A DNA stretch of 64,000 bases, from assembly GCA_964637565.1 (NCBI GenBank), contig CAZWTY010000010.1, positions 1 through 64,000 on the forward strand, read 5' to 3'. This DNA comes from DYJE01 sp964637565. Its GTDB lineage: Bacteria > Desulfobacterota > Desulfobacteria > Desulfobacterales > Desulfolunaceae. Position numbers and translations under genes: made by a program. The notes beneath the pieces were generated by a model. That model did not search any database. It was not told the DNA's origin and saw only the letters and a list, made by a program, of their open reading frames with translations. Of the stretch, positions 1-12,700 are shown one piece after another (position 1 is the stretch's first letter; every line of letters starts with the position of its first letter).

Positions 1-341
1 CTGGTCATCCGAGGTGCCGGAAGCGGATCGGCCATTTCGACCCGCTCCCGGCAAGTCCCGGTTGAGGAGGAGCCTTCAATTCATTCATGGCCGTCATGGT
101 TTCAACGTTCATGAACGCATCGTCGGTTTCTTGTAAGAGCAACCCCTGTGCCACTTCTGTTTATTAAAAATAATTAATTCACAACGTATTGTTTTAATTA
201 TATTTAAATAATACCGCCAACATCACGCCGTCTTCAGGTCTCTTCCCAAGACCAGATCATCCCCGGAAACTGTTTCTTTTTTACCCAGAAAAGTCAAACC
301 AGGCCGTATCCACTGGATACCATGGAACCAGCCCAGATTGA
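1..341. other. left-edge region without an assigned gene
   Basis: Two plus-strand frames are open from the window edge, one stopping at 112-114 and one at 134-136. Either could be the C-terminus of a gene that starts outside the window; neither gives a recognisable sequence and their codon use does not separate them. From about 150 to 225 the DNA is strongly AT-rich, the usual look of an intergenic or promoter region. I see no RNA gene or clear terminator. Confidence 0.4.
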
Positions 342-1712
342 TCAGCGTGATACAACCCTCTTCGTAACCTTGGGTGTCACTTTCGACTCTTTGGCCAGGC
401 CGTCCGCCTTGTAGGCGTTCCTGGGATTCCAGAGCATCCACCCGTTGGAGCCGAATTCCTCGGAAGCCTTGATCTGTTCCCGGATTTCCTGGCCGTCGAA
501 GAAACGCCGGTCAAAGGCGTAATCCCGGAAACTCTGAAGCCAGGGCCTGAACCGGACGGGGGGAAGACCGGACCTGTCCTGGGCCTTTTTCAGGGACAGA
601 TAAACGATACGGTTGGAATTGGCCACCGGGTTCCTGTACTTGGGGATACCCAGGTGGAAGCCCGAGGGGTAAAGCATCAGGCAGATATAGTCCACCATGC
701 CCAACTGGTCGATTTTCTGGCCGATGTGGGTGTCATTCTGGTTCCAGACCACGTAGCCGAAGATATCGGCGCCAAGAAACACGTTGTACGGTTCCAGCCG
801 TCGCCTGGCTTCGGCCAGAAAGCCCGTGATGTTCTTCACCCGGTTTTCCTCGGTGTTGGGTACGGAAAACACCAGGCCCTTGTGGTCGGGGAAACGCACG
901 TAATCGAACTGGATCTCGTCGAACCCGAACTGGGCCGCCTCGACCGCGATGTCGATGTTGTAATCCCAGACCTCTTTACGCGACGCATCCACCCAGACCA
1001 GCTTTTCCCTGTCCTTGAACAGAGAGCCGTCGGGTTTCTTGATGGCAAGCTCCGGCCGGGCCTTTCCCAGGAGATCGTCCTTGAACACCACGACCCTGGC
1101 GATGGTGTAGATCCCCCGGTCCTTGAGACTCTGGACCATGTCTTTCATGTCCTTGACCAGCCGGATCTTCTGCCCGCCGATCTCTTTGGCCAGGGGGATG
1201 GCGCTGGGGTAGGGAATGAAGCCCCGGTCTCCCTTCACGTCGATGACCAGGGCGTTCAGCTCGGTGCTGTCAATGAGATCAAGGGCCCTGTTCCGGATCA
1301 GCTTGCTGCCGATGCCGTATACCGTGAGGTAAAGGGCCTTGGGACTCACGGGATTCAATTTCAGTTCCACGGGAGCGTCAGGCTTTGCGGGATCCAGATC
1401 CATCTCCGCCCGGGTGTGGCCGATGGCCCGGGCCGCCACATGGGTCAGGCCTTGTTTCAAAGGAAACTGACCGTTCTGGTCCGCATGAACCACCTCCCGC
1501 CTGTCCATCGTCACCAGGGCGTCCGCTATGGGCTGCCCGGACAGGGCGTCCAGAACCTTTCCCGTTGCAGGCAGCGATACGGCCGGAGGCGGGTCGTCAT
1601 GGGGTTTGTCCTTTTCCTCCACCACCCCTTCCCCGCATCCGGCGACGGCTATGGGGAGCCACAGCAAAAACAGCAAGACCTTTAACCGGCAGCCGCGAAT
1701 CCACGAAGACAT
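342..1712 (-). CDS. putative lipoprotein with glycoside-hydrolase-like (DUF4015) domain
   Basis: The protein of about 456 residues begins with a lipoprotein signal (hydrophobic stretch, then lipobox AVAGC with Cys26), so it is probably membrane-anchored in the periplasm. A short carboxypeptidase-regulatory-like segment (GKVLDALSGQPIADALV) follows. The main domain has the TIM-barrel-like signatures of the DUF4015 putative glycoside hydrolase family: LNALVIDVKGDRG, a long segment ending FDEIQFDYVRFP, then GADIFGYVVW and GWMLWNPRNAY. No substrate can be deduced. I chose ATG 1712 because it puts the hydrophobic stretch at a normal signal-peptide distance. An ATG at 1760 has a better ribosome site (AGGGA, 6 nt) but adds 16 residues and overlaps the upstream deacetylase gene, so translational coupling from there remains possible. 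Confidence 0.75.
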   Translation of the reverse strand: MSSWIRGCRLKVLLFLLWLPIAVAGCGEGVVEEKDKPHDDPPPAVSLPATGKVLDALSGQPIADALVTMDRREVVHADQNGQFPLKQGLTHVAARAIGHTRAEMDLDPAKPDAPVELKLNPVSPKALYLTVYGIGSKLIRNRALDLIDSTELNALVIDVKGDRGFIPYPSAIPLAKEIGGQKIRLVKDMKDMVQSLKDRGIYTIARVVVFKDDLLGKARPELAIKKPDGSLFKDREKLVWVDASRKEVWDYNIDIAVEAAQFGFDEIQFDYVRFPDHKGLVFSVPNTEENRVKNITGFLAEARRRLEPYNVFLGADIFGYVVWNQNDTHIGQKIDQLGMVDYICLMLYPSGFHLGIPKYRNPVANSNRIVYLSLKKAQDRSGLPPVRFRPWLQSFRDYAFDRRFFDGQEIREQIKASEEFGSNGWMLWNPRNAYKADGLAKESKVTPKVTKRVVSR

Positions 1713-1741
1713 CCCCGTCCGGTTTACCGGGTGTCCCTGTC

Positions 1742-2575
1742 TCAGTCTCTGAAAATCCATTCAAAATCCCTGCCTTTGTTAGCGTTTGTCAATAGATACC
1801 GGGGCAGTTTCAATGCCCCGTCCGTTGCTCTCACTGGATGGGCCTCAATGGAAAAGCCCGCCACATACCCGGCTTTCACGGCCCGTGAAATCAGGTAATC
1901 GTCATAAATCCCGAAAGGCCAGCCGATCATGTCCACAGGCCCGCCCACTTTCTTCTCCAGCGTTTTGCGGCTTTTCGCCAGCTGGATGTCGACGAATTTT
2001 TCATAATCGACGGAGCTCAGCCGTTTCTTTTCGATCTTGAAATTGGGATGCCAGTACCCGTGGGACTGGACGTCGAACAATCCTGTTTTTTTAAGATCCC
2101 GCAGCTGGTCCCAGGTCATGGCGTAGGACGCGTTGCTTATGGCTGAAGGATAGATGAACAGGGTGACCGGATACCGGTATTTCCGGACCAGGGGCAGCAT
2201 GTCCGTGAACACGCTGATATGCCCGTCATCCACCACAAGGGCCACGGACCTGGGCGGAAGGGCCGGTCCTTTGCGAAGAAAGGCGTTCACCAGATTTCTC
2301 AGGTGTACCACCGTGTAACCCTTGGTTTTCAGATAATCCAGGTGGGACGCGAACACCGGTGTTGTCACGGTCATGCTGTCCGCCACCTTGGGCCCGAACC
2401 GGTGGTACAAGAGCACCCTGGCTCCCGAGGCTGGATTTGAGCCGTTCTCTCCGGCGTCAAGGGCGGGAACGTTGAGCCCCCACAAAACGAGAAAGAAAAC
2501 GACCGGAAACCAAAAAAGCCGGAACCGGCGGGCCGGACCGGTGTTCAGGACACAGGTGTGGAATCTTGCACTCAT
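1742..2575 (-). CDS. polysaccharide deacetylase (NodB-like) family protein
   Basis: A secreted or membrane-anchored carbohydrate esterase-like protein of about 277 residues. One N-terminal hydrophobic segment (LFWFPVVFFLVLWGL) precedes the NodB homology region. Family motifs visible are VLLYHRF, the metal/catalytic motif as VVDDGH (usual TFDDG), the zinc-histidine motif SHGYWHPN, and WPFGIYD near the end. This family removes N- or O-acetyl groups from cell-surface polysaccharides; the substrate here is unknown. ATG 2575 has GGAG 5 nt upstream, better than the in-frame GTG at 2581. The next gene (putative glycoside hydrolase lipoprotein) follows on the same strand, so the two are probably cotranscribed in envelope polysaccharide turnover. 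Confidence 0.82.
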   Translation of the reverse strand: MSARFHTCVLNTGPARRFRLFWFPVVFFLVLWGLNVPALDAGENGSNPASGARVLLYHRFGPKVADSMTVTTPVFASHLDYLKTKGYTVVHLRNLVNAFLRKGPALPPRSVALVVDDGHISVFTDMLPLVRKYRYPVTLFIYPSAISNASYAMTWDQLRDLKKTGLFDVQSHGYWHPNFKIEKKRLSSVDYEKFVDIQLAKSRKTLEKKVGGPVDMIGWPFGIYDDYLISRAVKAGYVAGFSIEAHPVRATDGALKLPRYLLTNANKGRDFEWIFRD

Positions 2576-3075
2576 GGTCACTCCAAATCAAACCAGTATT
2601 TTTTATGAGAAAGCGCCCGTTCCCGGATGTGGCGGGTTAAAACCCGGTTCCGGTGGTTCAGGTCATGGCTCCCCGGCACGGAGGGCAAGGGGGTTTCAGT
2701 CCGTCGTTTTTTTGAAAAATCGGGCAAGGTCCGTCTGAATTCCAGGGCGTCGTTCCGGTGGTCCGGGAAAACGCGAACGGCTGCCGGAAGAACCTGGCCG
2801 AATCAAACGGCCAGAGGCCCGCAAAAGCCCGGTAACTGGGACTCGATGACGTTTTTTGGCCATCATACACGAGGGTTTGGCGATTCACAAACAAAATTCC
2901 ATGGCATTAAATAATTGCAAAGGGGCCACCGAAGCCGTGCATTTTGACACCAGGCACATTTCATCTTGCATGATCCGGTTTTCACCGTTTAATATGGTTC
3001 AACAAAGGGGAACCCACTTTCCCCTTCCCTCCGGCATGAGCCCTTTATTTCCAGACATTCAGACAAAGGAGCGTT
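2576..3075. other. intergenic region with hairpin 3005-3026
   Basis: No convincing gene lies between the deacetylase and the repeat-protein gene, which diverge from here. Positions 3005-3026 form an 8-bp hairpin (AAGGGGAA / TTCCCCTT, loop CCCACT) in the likely leader of the downstream gene. It has no T-run, so it is more likely an mRNA structure than a terminator. The ribosome site AAAGGAG lies just before ATG 3076. Confidence 0.4.
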
Positions 3076-3708
3076 ATGAAAAACAAAATCGATGTGAAAA
3101 GTTTTCTTATCGGATGCCTCTCCGTCCTCGTTCTCGTGTCCACCATCGCTGCGGGAACCGATGTGTTCAGCCAGGATGAAATCGTCCGGTTGAAACGTCT
3201 GGCCTCCTACGTCCAGCCTGACGGCAGCCTGAACCTGGGTTCGAAAAAGATCATCATGCAGGGTTCGTCGATCTACGATGACGGGTCCCAGGGTGGAGGG
3301 CTGATTCTTAAAGGCGGAGCCAGCCGGGTCCACGTTCACGGCAACGCGATCATGTACGACCATTTCCAGTTCCCGAGGGGGACCGTGGATCTGAACGCCA
3401 ACCTCAACATGGGCAACAAGAGAATCACCATGCTCGGATCGTCGATCTACGATGACGGATCTCAGGGCGGCGGGCTGATCCTCAGGGGCGGCGCCAACCG
3501 GGTCCATGTCCACGGAAACGCCCAGATTTACGACAATCCCGAATTCAAACGGGGGACCGTGGACCTGAACGCCAATTTAAACATGGGCAATAGAAAGATC
3601 ATCATGCTGGGATCGTCGGTTTACGATGACGGGTCCGAGGGTGGCGGGCTGATTCTCAGGGGCGGGGCCAACCGGATTCATTTCTTCGGCCAGACCCTGA
3701 ATCACTGA
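3076..3708 (+). CDS. secreted protein with three 58-residue tandem repeats, function unknown
   Basis: The 210-residue product has an N-terminal hydrophobic segment (FLIGCLSVLVLVSTIAAG), so it is exported or membrane-anchored. The rest is almost wholly three copies of a 58-residue unit (174-bp period in the DNA). Each unit carries the core pieces LNMGNKRITMLGSS, IYDDGSQGGGLIL and GGANRVHVHGNA; the third copy is cut off shortly after IHFFG. The alternating hydrophobic/polar pattern with Gly and Asn turns suggests a beta-solenoid or beta-sandwich repeat, but I do not recognise a named family. The repeats are also similar at DNA level, which points to fairly recent internal duplication. It stands alone, with a strong ribosome site (AAAGGAG). 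Confidence 0.75.
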   Translation: MKNKIDVKSFLIGCLSVLVLVSTIAAGTDVFSQDEIVRLKRLASYVQPDGSLNLGSKKIIMQGSSIYDDGSQGGGLILKGGASRVHVHGNAIMYDHFQFPRGTVDLNANLNMGNKRITMLGSSIYDDGSQGGGLILRGGANRVHVHGNAQIYDNPEFKRGTVDLNANLNMGNRKIIMLGSSVYDDGSEGGGLILRGGANRIHFFGQTLNH

Positions 3709-3722
3709 TACTTTAATAAGGA

Positions 3723-3750
3723 AGGGCAGGCCGTTGAACCGGACTGCCCT
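3723..3750. terminator. hairpin between convergent genes
   Basis: Inverted repeat AGGGCAG / CTGCCCT with a 14-nt loop that can pair partly (CCG/CGG). It lies between two convergent genes and could end transcription or protect 3' ends from either side. There is no T-run on either strand, so it is not a canonical intrinsic terminator. Confidence 0.4.
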
Positions 3751-6700
3751 AAGGAACTTATTTCAAACCCCTCACATCAGAACGAGCCGATGAGGGTCAG
3801 GCAGGCGCTCTGGCCTTCGGTGCTGTTTTCCGTGGCGTATTCGAACAGGCAGCGGAGGCTGACCTGCATGGGAAAGGGCTTGAACACCATCCCCCGGACT
3901 TCAGGACCCACGGCATGGCCCGAATAGCGGGTGTCGGCCGGGCCGTCCCCTGAATTCTCGTCAAGCTGGCGGTAGGAATAACCCACCAGACCCACGGAAA
4001 CGTTAGCCGTCTGGCTGAGGGGAAACATTTTCCCCAGGCCGTACTCGGCCACCATGTCCGCACCAGGGGTGACGCCGGTTTCACGGGTCTCGCCGTTCTG
4101 GAGCCAGCGGGTCAGCAGGGAAAAGGAGGTGGTCCGGGCGTCGTCGAAATAATAGGTGGCGCCCAGGCTTTCCATGATAGACCAGTGGCCCTTGCCCGCA
4201 GACGTCTGTTCACTGGTGGACCCTGTGGGGGCATAGAAACCCACGGCGGCCGTCACATCCCAGCGAGGGGTGTGCCAGCCCAGGATCAGGGGTTCCAGGC
4301 AGATGTCCCCGATTTCGAAACTGTCGTCGTCCAGACCAAAGGCGTCGATGGACAGATCGGTTCTCACCAGGGGAACAATGGCGTCGAAACCATAGTCGGC
4401 CCCGAGAATCTTGGTGCCCGTGATGTAGGTGAACCGGTGGGCCATGGCGAAAACAGAGAGGTCGAATCCCGGATCGGGACTCACCGAACGCCCCCTGTCA
4501 TCGGTCATGGTATCGGCGGTGTAGTACAGGTTGTAGATACTGTAATGAAAACCCTGGGGGGGAGCCGAGCCCGCGTTGATACCTTCAACGCCCGGTGTGT
4601 AATGCCCGAAGCCCAGGGCTGTCCCGGCCAGACAAAGAACAAGCGCCGCGGCGGCCAGACCTTTTACGACCAATCCTTGATGAAGCCTCTTCATTTTTCT
4701 TCTCCTATCCTTTTTAAACAGTGGTGGTTGATGTGAAAACAGGTTTCACTGCCTTAGCACAGGTATTTTTTTTCCGCCAGATCCTAAAACGCTGTTCAGG
4801 CAAGGTCAGGGACATCATGACACATGACCGGACACCCTCCACGCCCTCCCCCTTTTCCAGCTCTTTTCAACCGGTTGATTCAAAATTTATTTTTAAGTGT
4901 TTTATCAATATGTTGCGCAATACAATCCCAGCTATCCCAGGACCCTTTCCACCCTTTTCCGTTCCTTGATATTTTATTTGCAAATGTGATTTTTTATGAT
5001 AGTCTTTGCGCCACTATGGCAAAGACAATATGTGTGGCGAATCAGAAAGGCGGAGTGGGCAAGACGACAACGGCGATCAACGTATCGGCCGCCCTGGCCC
5101 AACTGTCGAAAAAAACCCTGCTCGTGGACTGTGATCCCCAGGCCAACGCCACCACAGGCGTGGGCATCGACAAATCCTCCATCAAAAAAACGCTCTACCA
5201 TGGGCTGATCGGTGACGTTCCGGTCAAAGACACCATTGTGCCCAGCGGCATCGAAAACCTCGATATCGTTCCTTCCCGGGTTGAGCTTATCGGCTTCGAA
5301 GTGGAAATGATGTCCGACGCAGGTCGTGAACTGATCCTGAAGAACTTCCTTTCAGGCATTCTGGACAGCTACGACTACGTGATCATCGACTGTCCGCCTT
5401 CTTTAAGCCTCCTCACCCTGAACGCCATGGCGGCGGCGGATTCCATACTGGTCCCCCTCCAGAGCGAATTTTACGCCCTGGAAGGCCTGAGCCAGCTAAT
5501 GCAGACCGTCAAGCGGATCAAGCAGAGCCTGAACCCTCCGCTTAAAATCAACGGCATCCTCCTCACCATGTTCGACAAACGGACCAACCTGTCGTTCCAG
5601 GTGGCCGAGGAAGCGGAAAAACATTTCAAGGACCTGGTCTACGCCACCCGGATTCCCCGGAGCGTCAGGCTCAGCGAGGCCCCCAGCTTCGGCGAACCGA
5701 TTTTCACCTACGACGGAGCATCCGTCGGCGCCAAATGTTACATGGCCCTGGCCAGGGAAGTGGTGGCCCGGTAACCCCTCGTTCCCGAATCCGGATGGCA
5801 TCTTAGACATCCTTTCTGAAGGTTGAAAATGGCTGATTTGAAAAATCCAAAGACACGGAAAAAGCAGGGCCTTGGCCGAGGTCTGAGCGCTCTGATCCCC
5901 GAACCGGACATGGCTTCCGATGGCAGTTCCGACTTCTTCATGTGCGACATCAACCTGATCGAGCCCAACCGCTACCAGCCCCGGAGGATTTTTCCCGACG
6001 AGGAGCTGTCTGCCCTGTGCCAGAGCATCACGGAACAGGGGATCATCCAGCCGCTTATCGTGCGGAAGGCCGACGCGGGATACGAACTGGTGGCCGGAGA
6101 AAGAAGACTCCGGGCCTCGAAGATGGCCGGGCTCGAAACCCTTCCCGTGGTGGTGAAAGACCTGACCGACAGCGAAATGCTGGAAATGGCCATCGTTGAA
6201 AACATCCAGAGGGAGGATTTCACCCCCATGGAAGAGGCGGACGCCTACCAGCGGCTCATCGACGAGTTCTGCCTCACCCAGGACCAGGTGGCGGCCAAGG
6301 TGGGAAAAAGCCGCCCGGCCGTGGCCAACTTCCTCCGGCTCCGCCAGCTCCCCCTCCATATCAAGGAAAGCATCAACCGCCAGGAGATCAGCATGGGTCA
6401 CGCCCGGGCCCTTCTGGGAGCTGAAAACCCCGCCCAGCAGGACAAGGCCTGGAAAACCGTGATCGCCAAAAACCTGTCGGTCCGGGAGACGGAGAACCTG
6501 ATCCGCCGGATGAAAAGCCCCCAGGAACCGGCCAAACCGGAAAACCCGGGCACGGACGCCCTGTACTTCACCCGTCTTTCGGAAAAACTGTCCCGTGATT
6601 TCGGCACCAAAGTCCAGATCAACCGGAAAGGTAAAAAAGGACGGGTTGAAATCGAATTCTACAGCGACTCGGACCTGGAACGGGTTCTTTCCATGCTGAG

Positions 6701-9700
6701 CCGGCCCTGATCGAAGGTCATCCATGAAAATCACCATCGCCAAAACCGCCGGGTTCTGCATGGGCGTAAGACGGGCCGTCGAAATCGCCCTGGACCAGGC
6801 CAACACCCGGAACGAACCGATCTGCACCTTCGGTCCCCTGATCCACAACCCCCAGGTCCTCGCCCTTCTTGAAGAAAAAGGCATCCCCGTGCTCCACGAG
6901 ATACCGGAAAAAGGATCTGGCACGGTCCTGATCCGGGCCCACGGCGTTCCCCCCGAATCCTTCGAAAAACTCAAGGCTGCCGGGTTCACCATCGTGGACG
7001 CCACCTGCCCCAGGGTCATCAAGGTCCAGCGGATCATCCGGAAATACGCGAAAAAAGGCTACAGCTCCATCATCATCGGGGACGACGACCATCCGGAAGT
7101 GGTGGGCCTCAACGGGTACGCCGAAGGCCGGGGGCACGTGGTGAACAGCCTGGAGACCCTTGCCGGCCTTCCTTCTTTCGAAAAGGCCATCATCGTGGCC
7201 CAGACCACCCAGAACACCCGGTTCTACGACCAGGTGAAACAGTGGGCCGAAAGCCATCACCCCCACTACGAGTTTTTCAACACCATCTGCGACAGCACGG
7301 AAAAACGCCAGAACGAGATCCTCAGCCTGGCCCAGGCCTCGGACGCCGTGGTCATTGTGGGCGGAAAAAACAGCGGCAACACCCAGAGACTGGCCGAGCT
7401 GGCCATTCAGGCGGGAAAACCGGCCTGGCACATCGAAACCGAAGACGAGCTGGACATGGGCCAGCTTGCAAACGCCGAATCCATCGCCATTTCCGCAGGG
7501 GCCTCCACGCCGAACTGGATCATCAACCGGGTCCAGAACCATCTGGCCACCCAGCTGATGAACACCAAAAAACCCCATCGTAAAAAGCTGTACGAGATCC
7601 AGCAGCTTCTTTTGAGGACCAACCTCTACCTGGCCCTGGGAGCCGGCAGCCTGTGTTACGCCTGTTCCAAACTCCAGGGCATCGAACACGGTTTCCTGCC
7701 CGCCATCGTGGCCATGATGTACGTGCTGTCCATGCACATCCTCAACCATCTCACGGCCATCCGCTCGGCCATGTACAACGAGCCGGAGCGGGCCGAGTTC
7801 TACAAGAAATACAAAACCCAGATGACGGCACTGGCCATCACCGTGGGAGCCCTGGGCCTTTTTCTCGTGTTCCGGATGGGATCGTTTCCCTTCGCCATTC
7901 TTATCGTCATGAGCCTCATGGGCCTGTCGTACAACCTCCACCTGTTCCCCCGGGGGCTTGGCCACAACAACTACCGGAAAATCAGCGACATCCCCGGTTC
8001 CAAGACCTTTCTCATCGCCGTGGCCTGGGGCGTGGTCACGGCCCTGCTCCCGGCACTCTCCCCACGAGAGTCTTTCACCCTGGCCACCATTCCGGCCTTT
8101 CTCCTGTCAACAGGCATGGTGTTCGCCCGGACGGTGTTCTACGACATCCTGGACATGCAGGGCGACCGCATCGTGGGCCAGAGAACCCTTCCCCTGCTCT
8201 TGGGGGCGAAAAAAACCATCCGTCTGCTGAAACGGATTCTCGTGGGCCTTCTGGTGATCCTTCCCGTGTCCAGCGCTCTTGGCCTGATTTCCGGCCTGGG
8301 CTACTCTCTGTCCCTGTTCCCGGTGATGATGCTGGGACTTCTGTTCATGTACGAACGGGACAGCGATTTTTACGGGTTCAGACTGGAATTCCTCCTGGAA
8401 ACCCTGCTGATCCTCACCGGGTTCATCGCCCTGTTCTGGACTCTGGTGACCTGGCTGGTATGAAAATTGATATGGTTTGATTCATGACCCGGCAAGGCCG
8501 GGATGATGACAACCCTGTCAGCCAGAAAGGAAGATCCATGGACCTCTCCCATGCAACCGCAGCCCGTGGCGTGAACGTTTTCTCAAAACCCGAATCCGGC
8601 AAACCCGGTTCTTCGGCCCTTGACGATTTCGAGCAGATGCTCCACCGCATGGTTTCAGGCGCCAGAACCGCGACAAACAGGGCCGAAGCGTCACGCCTCG
8701 TCATGAAACGCCTGGACGCCATGATGGACCAGAGCGTCCTCGACATGATGGATGAAAATCCTGAAACCCATCCCGCAGACCTGCTCCAGGCCGCCACGGA
8801 TCTCGAAGCAGCGCCACTCCCAGCCATGCCCCAGACCCCGGCTGAAGGACCTGCCGTGGCAAACCTGTCCGCACCTGTTTCTGACGGTCTGTCGCCGCAA
8901 CCGTCAAAAAAACAACGGGTGGAAAAAGCCTACGGTTCCTCCATGGCCCGTGGCAACTACGACGAGATCATCGAAAAGGCTTCGAAAGTTCACGGTGTGG
9001 ACCAGGACCTGATCCGCAGCGTGATCCGGACGGAAAGCGGGTTCAGGCCGGGCAGCACCTCGCCCAAAGGGGCCATAGGGCTGATGCAGCTGATGCCGGG
9101 AACGGCCCGTGACATGGGGGTAACAGACCCTTACGATCCTTACGAGAACATCATGGGGGGGACACGCTACCTGAAAAAGATGCTGGACCGGTACGACGGG
9201 GACACAAGCAAGGCCCTGGCCGCCTACAACTGGGGTCCCGGCAACGTGGACAGAAAAACCAGGACCATGCCCGAGGAAACACGGAACTACGTGAGCCGGG
9301 TCACCGGGCACTACCGGGATTTCAAAGCCTGATGGGTTTTTAATCATCGAATCACGTCAAAAAAAACACCGCCGAGGCCGGCATAAACCTTGACAGTCGC
9401 TCCTGCCTTGATAAATTGTCCCGATGACCGGTACAATCACTATTATACAACCATCCAGTCAGGTGAGGCCAACATGACCCAGGAATCATTTAAACCCTTA
9501 CGCTCCGGAATCCTCCGTGTCCTGATCTACTCGTTCATCGCCGGAGCCGTCGTTCTGGCCTTTTCCATGGAGGCCCGTTACCATCACGGCCCTGATCTCT
9601 ACAGTGAGGCATCCGTCACCGAAGCGTTCCAGTTGATCCTGCTGGGTCTTGCCACATGTTTCCTGGTCCTCAGCGGCAGAAAGAACCCGGACAGTTCGGC

Positions 9701-12700
9701 CATGACCACCCTGATGGCCGGCATGACCAGCATCGCCTTTGTCCGGGAATGCGACGCCTTTCTCGACGCGGACCTGTTCGACGGGGCCTGGCAGACAGGC
9801 GCCACGATCATTTTTGTCCTGACCCTGATCCTGGTCTCCCGAAAAAAAGACCAGCTGCTGCCCTCGATCACGGCTTTCATGAAGCGGCCGAGTTTCGGCT
9901 ATTTTGTCTGCGGTTTCATCACGGTGTTCGTGTATTCCCGGCTGTTCGGGCGGGGAGCCCTGTGGACCGACATCATGAGCCCCGAGCCCATGATCCGTGC
10001 CGTGAAAAACGCGGCCGAGGAGGGAAGCGAACTGTTCGGCTACGGCCTGCTGTTCATCGCCTCCATCGAGCTTTACCTGGAGTCCCTGTTTCTTTCCAGA
10101 TCCGGCGACTGACAAAAACGTCTATTTTTCAGGCCGTGCGGCTTTTTTTCTCAGGGCGTTGGACCGGGACAGGATATCCCCGGCCGAAGCCCCGGAAAGG
10201 CTCGTTGCCCCCGGCTGTTCCCTGTCGTCCTGTTCCGGCCTGTCTTCGGGCGAACCATCTCCTTCGCCCTGCCCCCTCATGATCTTCCGCGCCTGGTTCG
10301 CCATATCCACCCGTCTCTGCCGAACTTCCGGGTCCTCAACGGATCTGGGAACATCCACCACCTGGTAATCCACGCCCTCCGGTGGTTTTTCAGACACCAG
10401 GATCTTGCCCTCGGAATCCTTGTAGATGTAGATTTTGTCCAGTTCCCTGACGGGAAAGGGCGGCAGGAGATCCTGGTTCAGGGTCTGGGAAGATTCGATC
10501 CGGTCCCTTTTTTCCTGGCGGACAAGAAAAAAAACAACCAGAGACACCAGGATGGCCACCCCAAGTCCTGCGGCCAACCACCAACGCATTTTCTTGTGTT
10601 TCAAGACCATGTTTCCGTCACCTTGTTTTCAGGATCCCATGAAGAGGCCCGCGGCCAGAAGGGCCAAAAGCACGGCGGAAAACCCGGCGATCAGGCGCCA
10701 TTCCCTGGCATCGAGTTGCCGCATGGCCTTGTTGGCCCAGAGGCCGTGAACCAGGAAAAAGCCCACCATGATGGGCAGGGCCGGCAGGAACATCCCGCTG
10801 ACCTGGGCCGCCAGAACGGCGAAGCCAAGCCCCAGCACGGCCACGGGGGCGTAGAGGGCCAGGCGTTTTTTCCGTTTGATTCCGCTGATCCCCGGCCCCG
10901 CCAGACTGTCCGAAAGTCCGAAGCGGACCATGGCCGAACAGAGGAACGCCAGGATGATCCAGTCCGACACTCCGAAAAGGGGCATGGGGGCATCGAGGCC
11001 CGGAACAGGAATTTTGATGAGGATGAAATCGCTGAAAGGAGGAGGCCCTTCCATGCCCTTTTCGTAGTAGGCCGCGATGTCTTTGGCCAGCTCCCGGGTG
11101 GGACCGGCCAGCACGCTGAACAGATCGGCCAGGGCCACCACGGCGCAGACCGGAACAAGTTCCGAGGGTTTTTTCAGGGCCGCCGCCATCCAGGTGGCGC
11201 AAAGGCAGGCGAACACCAGGAGGTTCACCGTGCCCAGAGCCGCCACAGCCTGCCCTTTGAATCCCGTCTTGAAACCCCAGTTCACCGTGAGGCTGTACAC
11301 CCCAAAGGCCACGGCGCCGGTCCATAAAAAAAGAAACGCCCGGATCGCCGGAATTTCCACCAGCCCGTCATCGGCGTAAACCAGAAAAATCTCCGTGGCA
11401 AAGGCCGCGACCCCCAGAAACAGGGCCACGGCAAAAGGCACAACCAGAGGGAGGATAAACCCTGAAAAGCGGAACGATCCCATGAACAGCACCACCGCCA
11501 CAGCGGCCAGCCAGAGCAGATACATGGCCAGCACGGGAACGGCGGCGGAAAGGACGGTATTCACAACTCGGCCCCGGCGGGGTGTGGTTTGATTTTCCAT
11601 GAGCGGCATTGTTCCACCAAAACAAACCGGAGGTCAAGGTCAAAGTCGGCAGGTCAGGTCTTTCACGGCCTCCCTTCGCTCCGGCCCACGATCATGGCCA
11701 GCCGTTCGCTGATCAGGGCGGCTCTGGGGCCTTCCACATAGGCGAGAATCCGGCCTGCGGCGTCACCTTTCATGTTCAGGAGGATCTTTTCGGCGATCAC
11801 GATGTCCATGCTGTTGAAAATCACGCCGGCCTGCTTGGGCTTCATGGTCGAGTACATCTTCACCAGCTGCTTGATCTTCTTGTCCTGGGCTTCACGGCTG
11901 ACCACTTCTTTTTCCGACCGCTTCCGCTCGATCTTCTTCAGGCTTTCCTCGATTTTCCGGTGCATGTCCTCGAGTTCGGCGATCTTGTCCGCCAGTTCCA
12001 CCTTGAGCGCCCTGAGCCGCATCTGTTCAGCTTTCAGCTTTTCTTCCTGCCTTTTGATCTGAAGCCGTTTTTCTTCGAGACCTTCCAGCTCCCGCCGGGC
12101 CTGGGCCGCGTCGCGACGCCTTCGTTCAGCCTCGGCTTCTTTGTTTTCAGCCTTTTTTTCGACGGCCCCTTCACCTTTCCCTGCTTCGGCCGCTTTCTGG
12201 TCTTCTCCACTTCCATTTTCCGCGCTGGCCATCTGGAACCTTATGAAACGGGGAGTCCCCCCCTCGTTGACCAGTACCAGAGACGATGCGAAAAACATCA
12301 GAAGCACCAGAGGGACCACAAAAGGAGAGATTCCGGGGAAAGGCCTTTTTCCCGGCTCGTTGGCACGTTTATTCTTCATCTCATACACCTCATTTTCCGT
12401 TTTCCTCCTCCCACTGCCGGGCCTTGTCCATCAAACCCTTCAGGAGGACCATTTCATCGGAATCTTTCTGAGCGGACTTGAGGGACTCTTCCACGTATTC
12501 CCTTTTCCGTTTGTCCTTCAGGTTCGTGATGACCTTGCGTTCCACCGACCGGGTGTGAAGGGTGGCCCGCCGTTTCTCCACGATGAGCCTCAGCCTTGCC
12601 AGCACGTCCAGGGCCTCGTCTTTCCGCTGCTCCAGTCCGTTCAGGTAATCGATGTACCGCCGGAGTTCCTCGGAAGTGATCCCCAGTTCAGACTGGTATT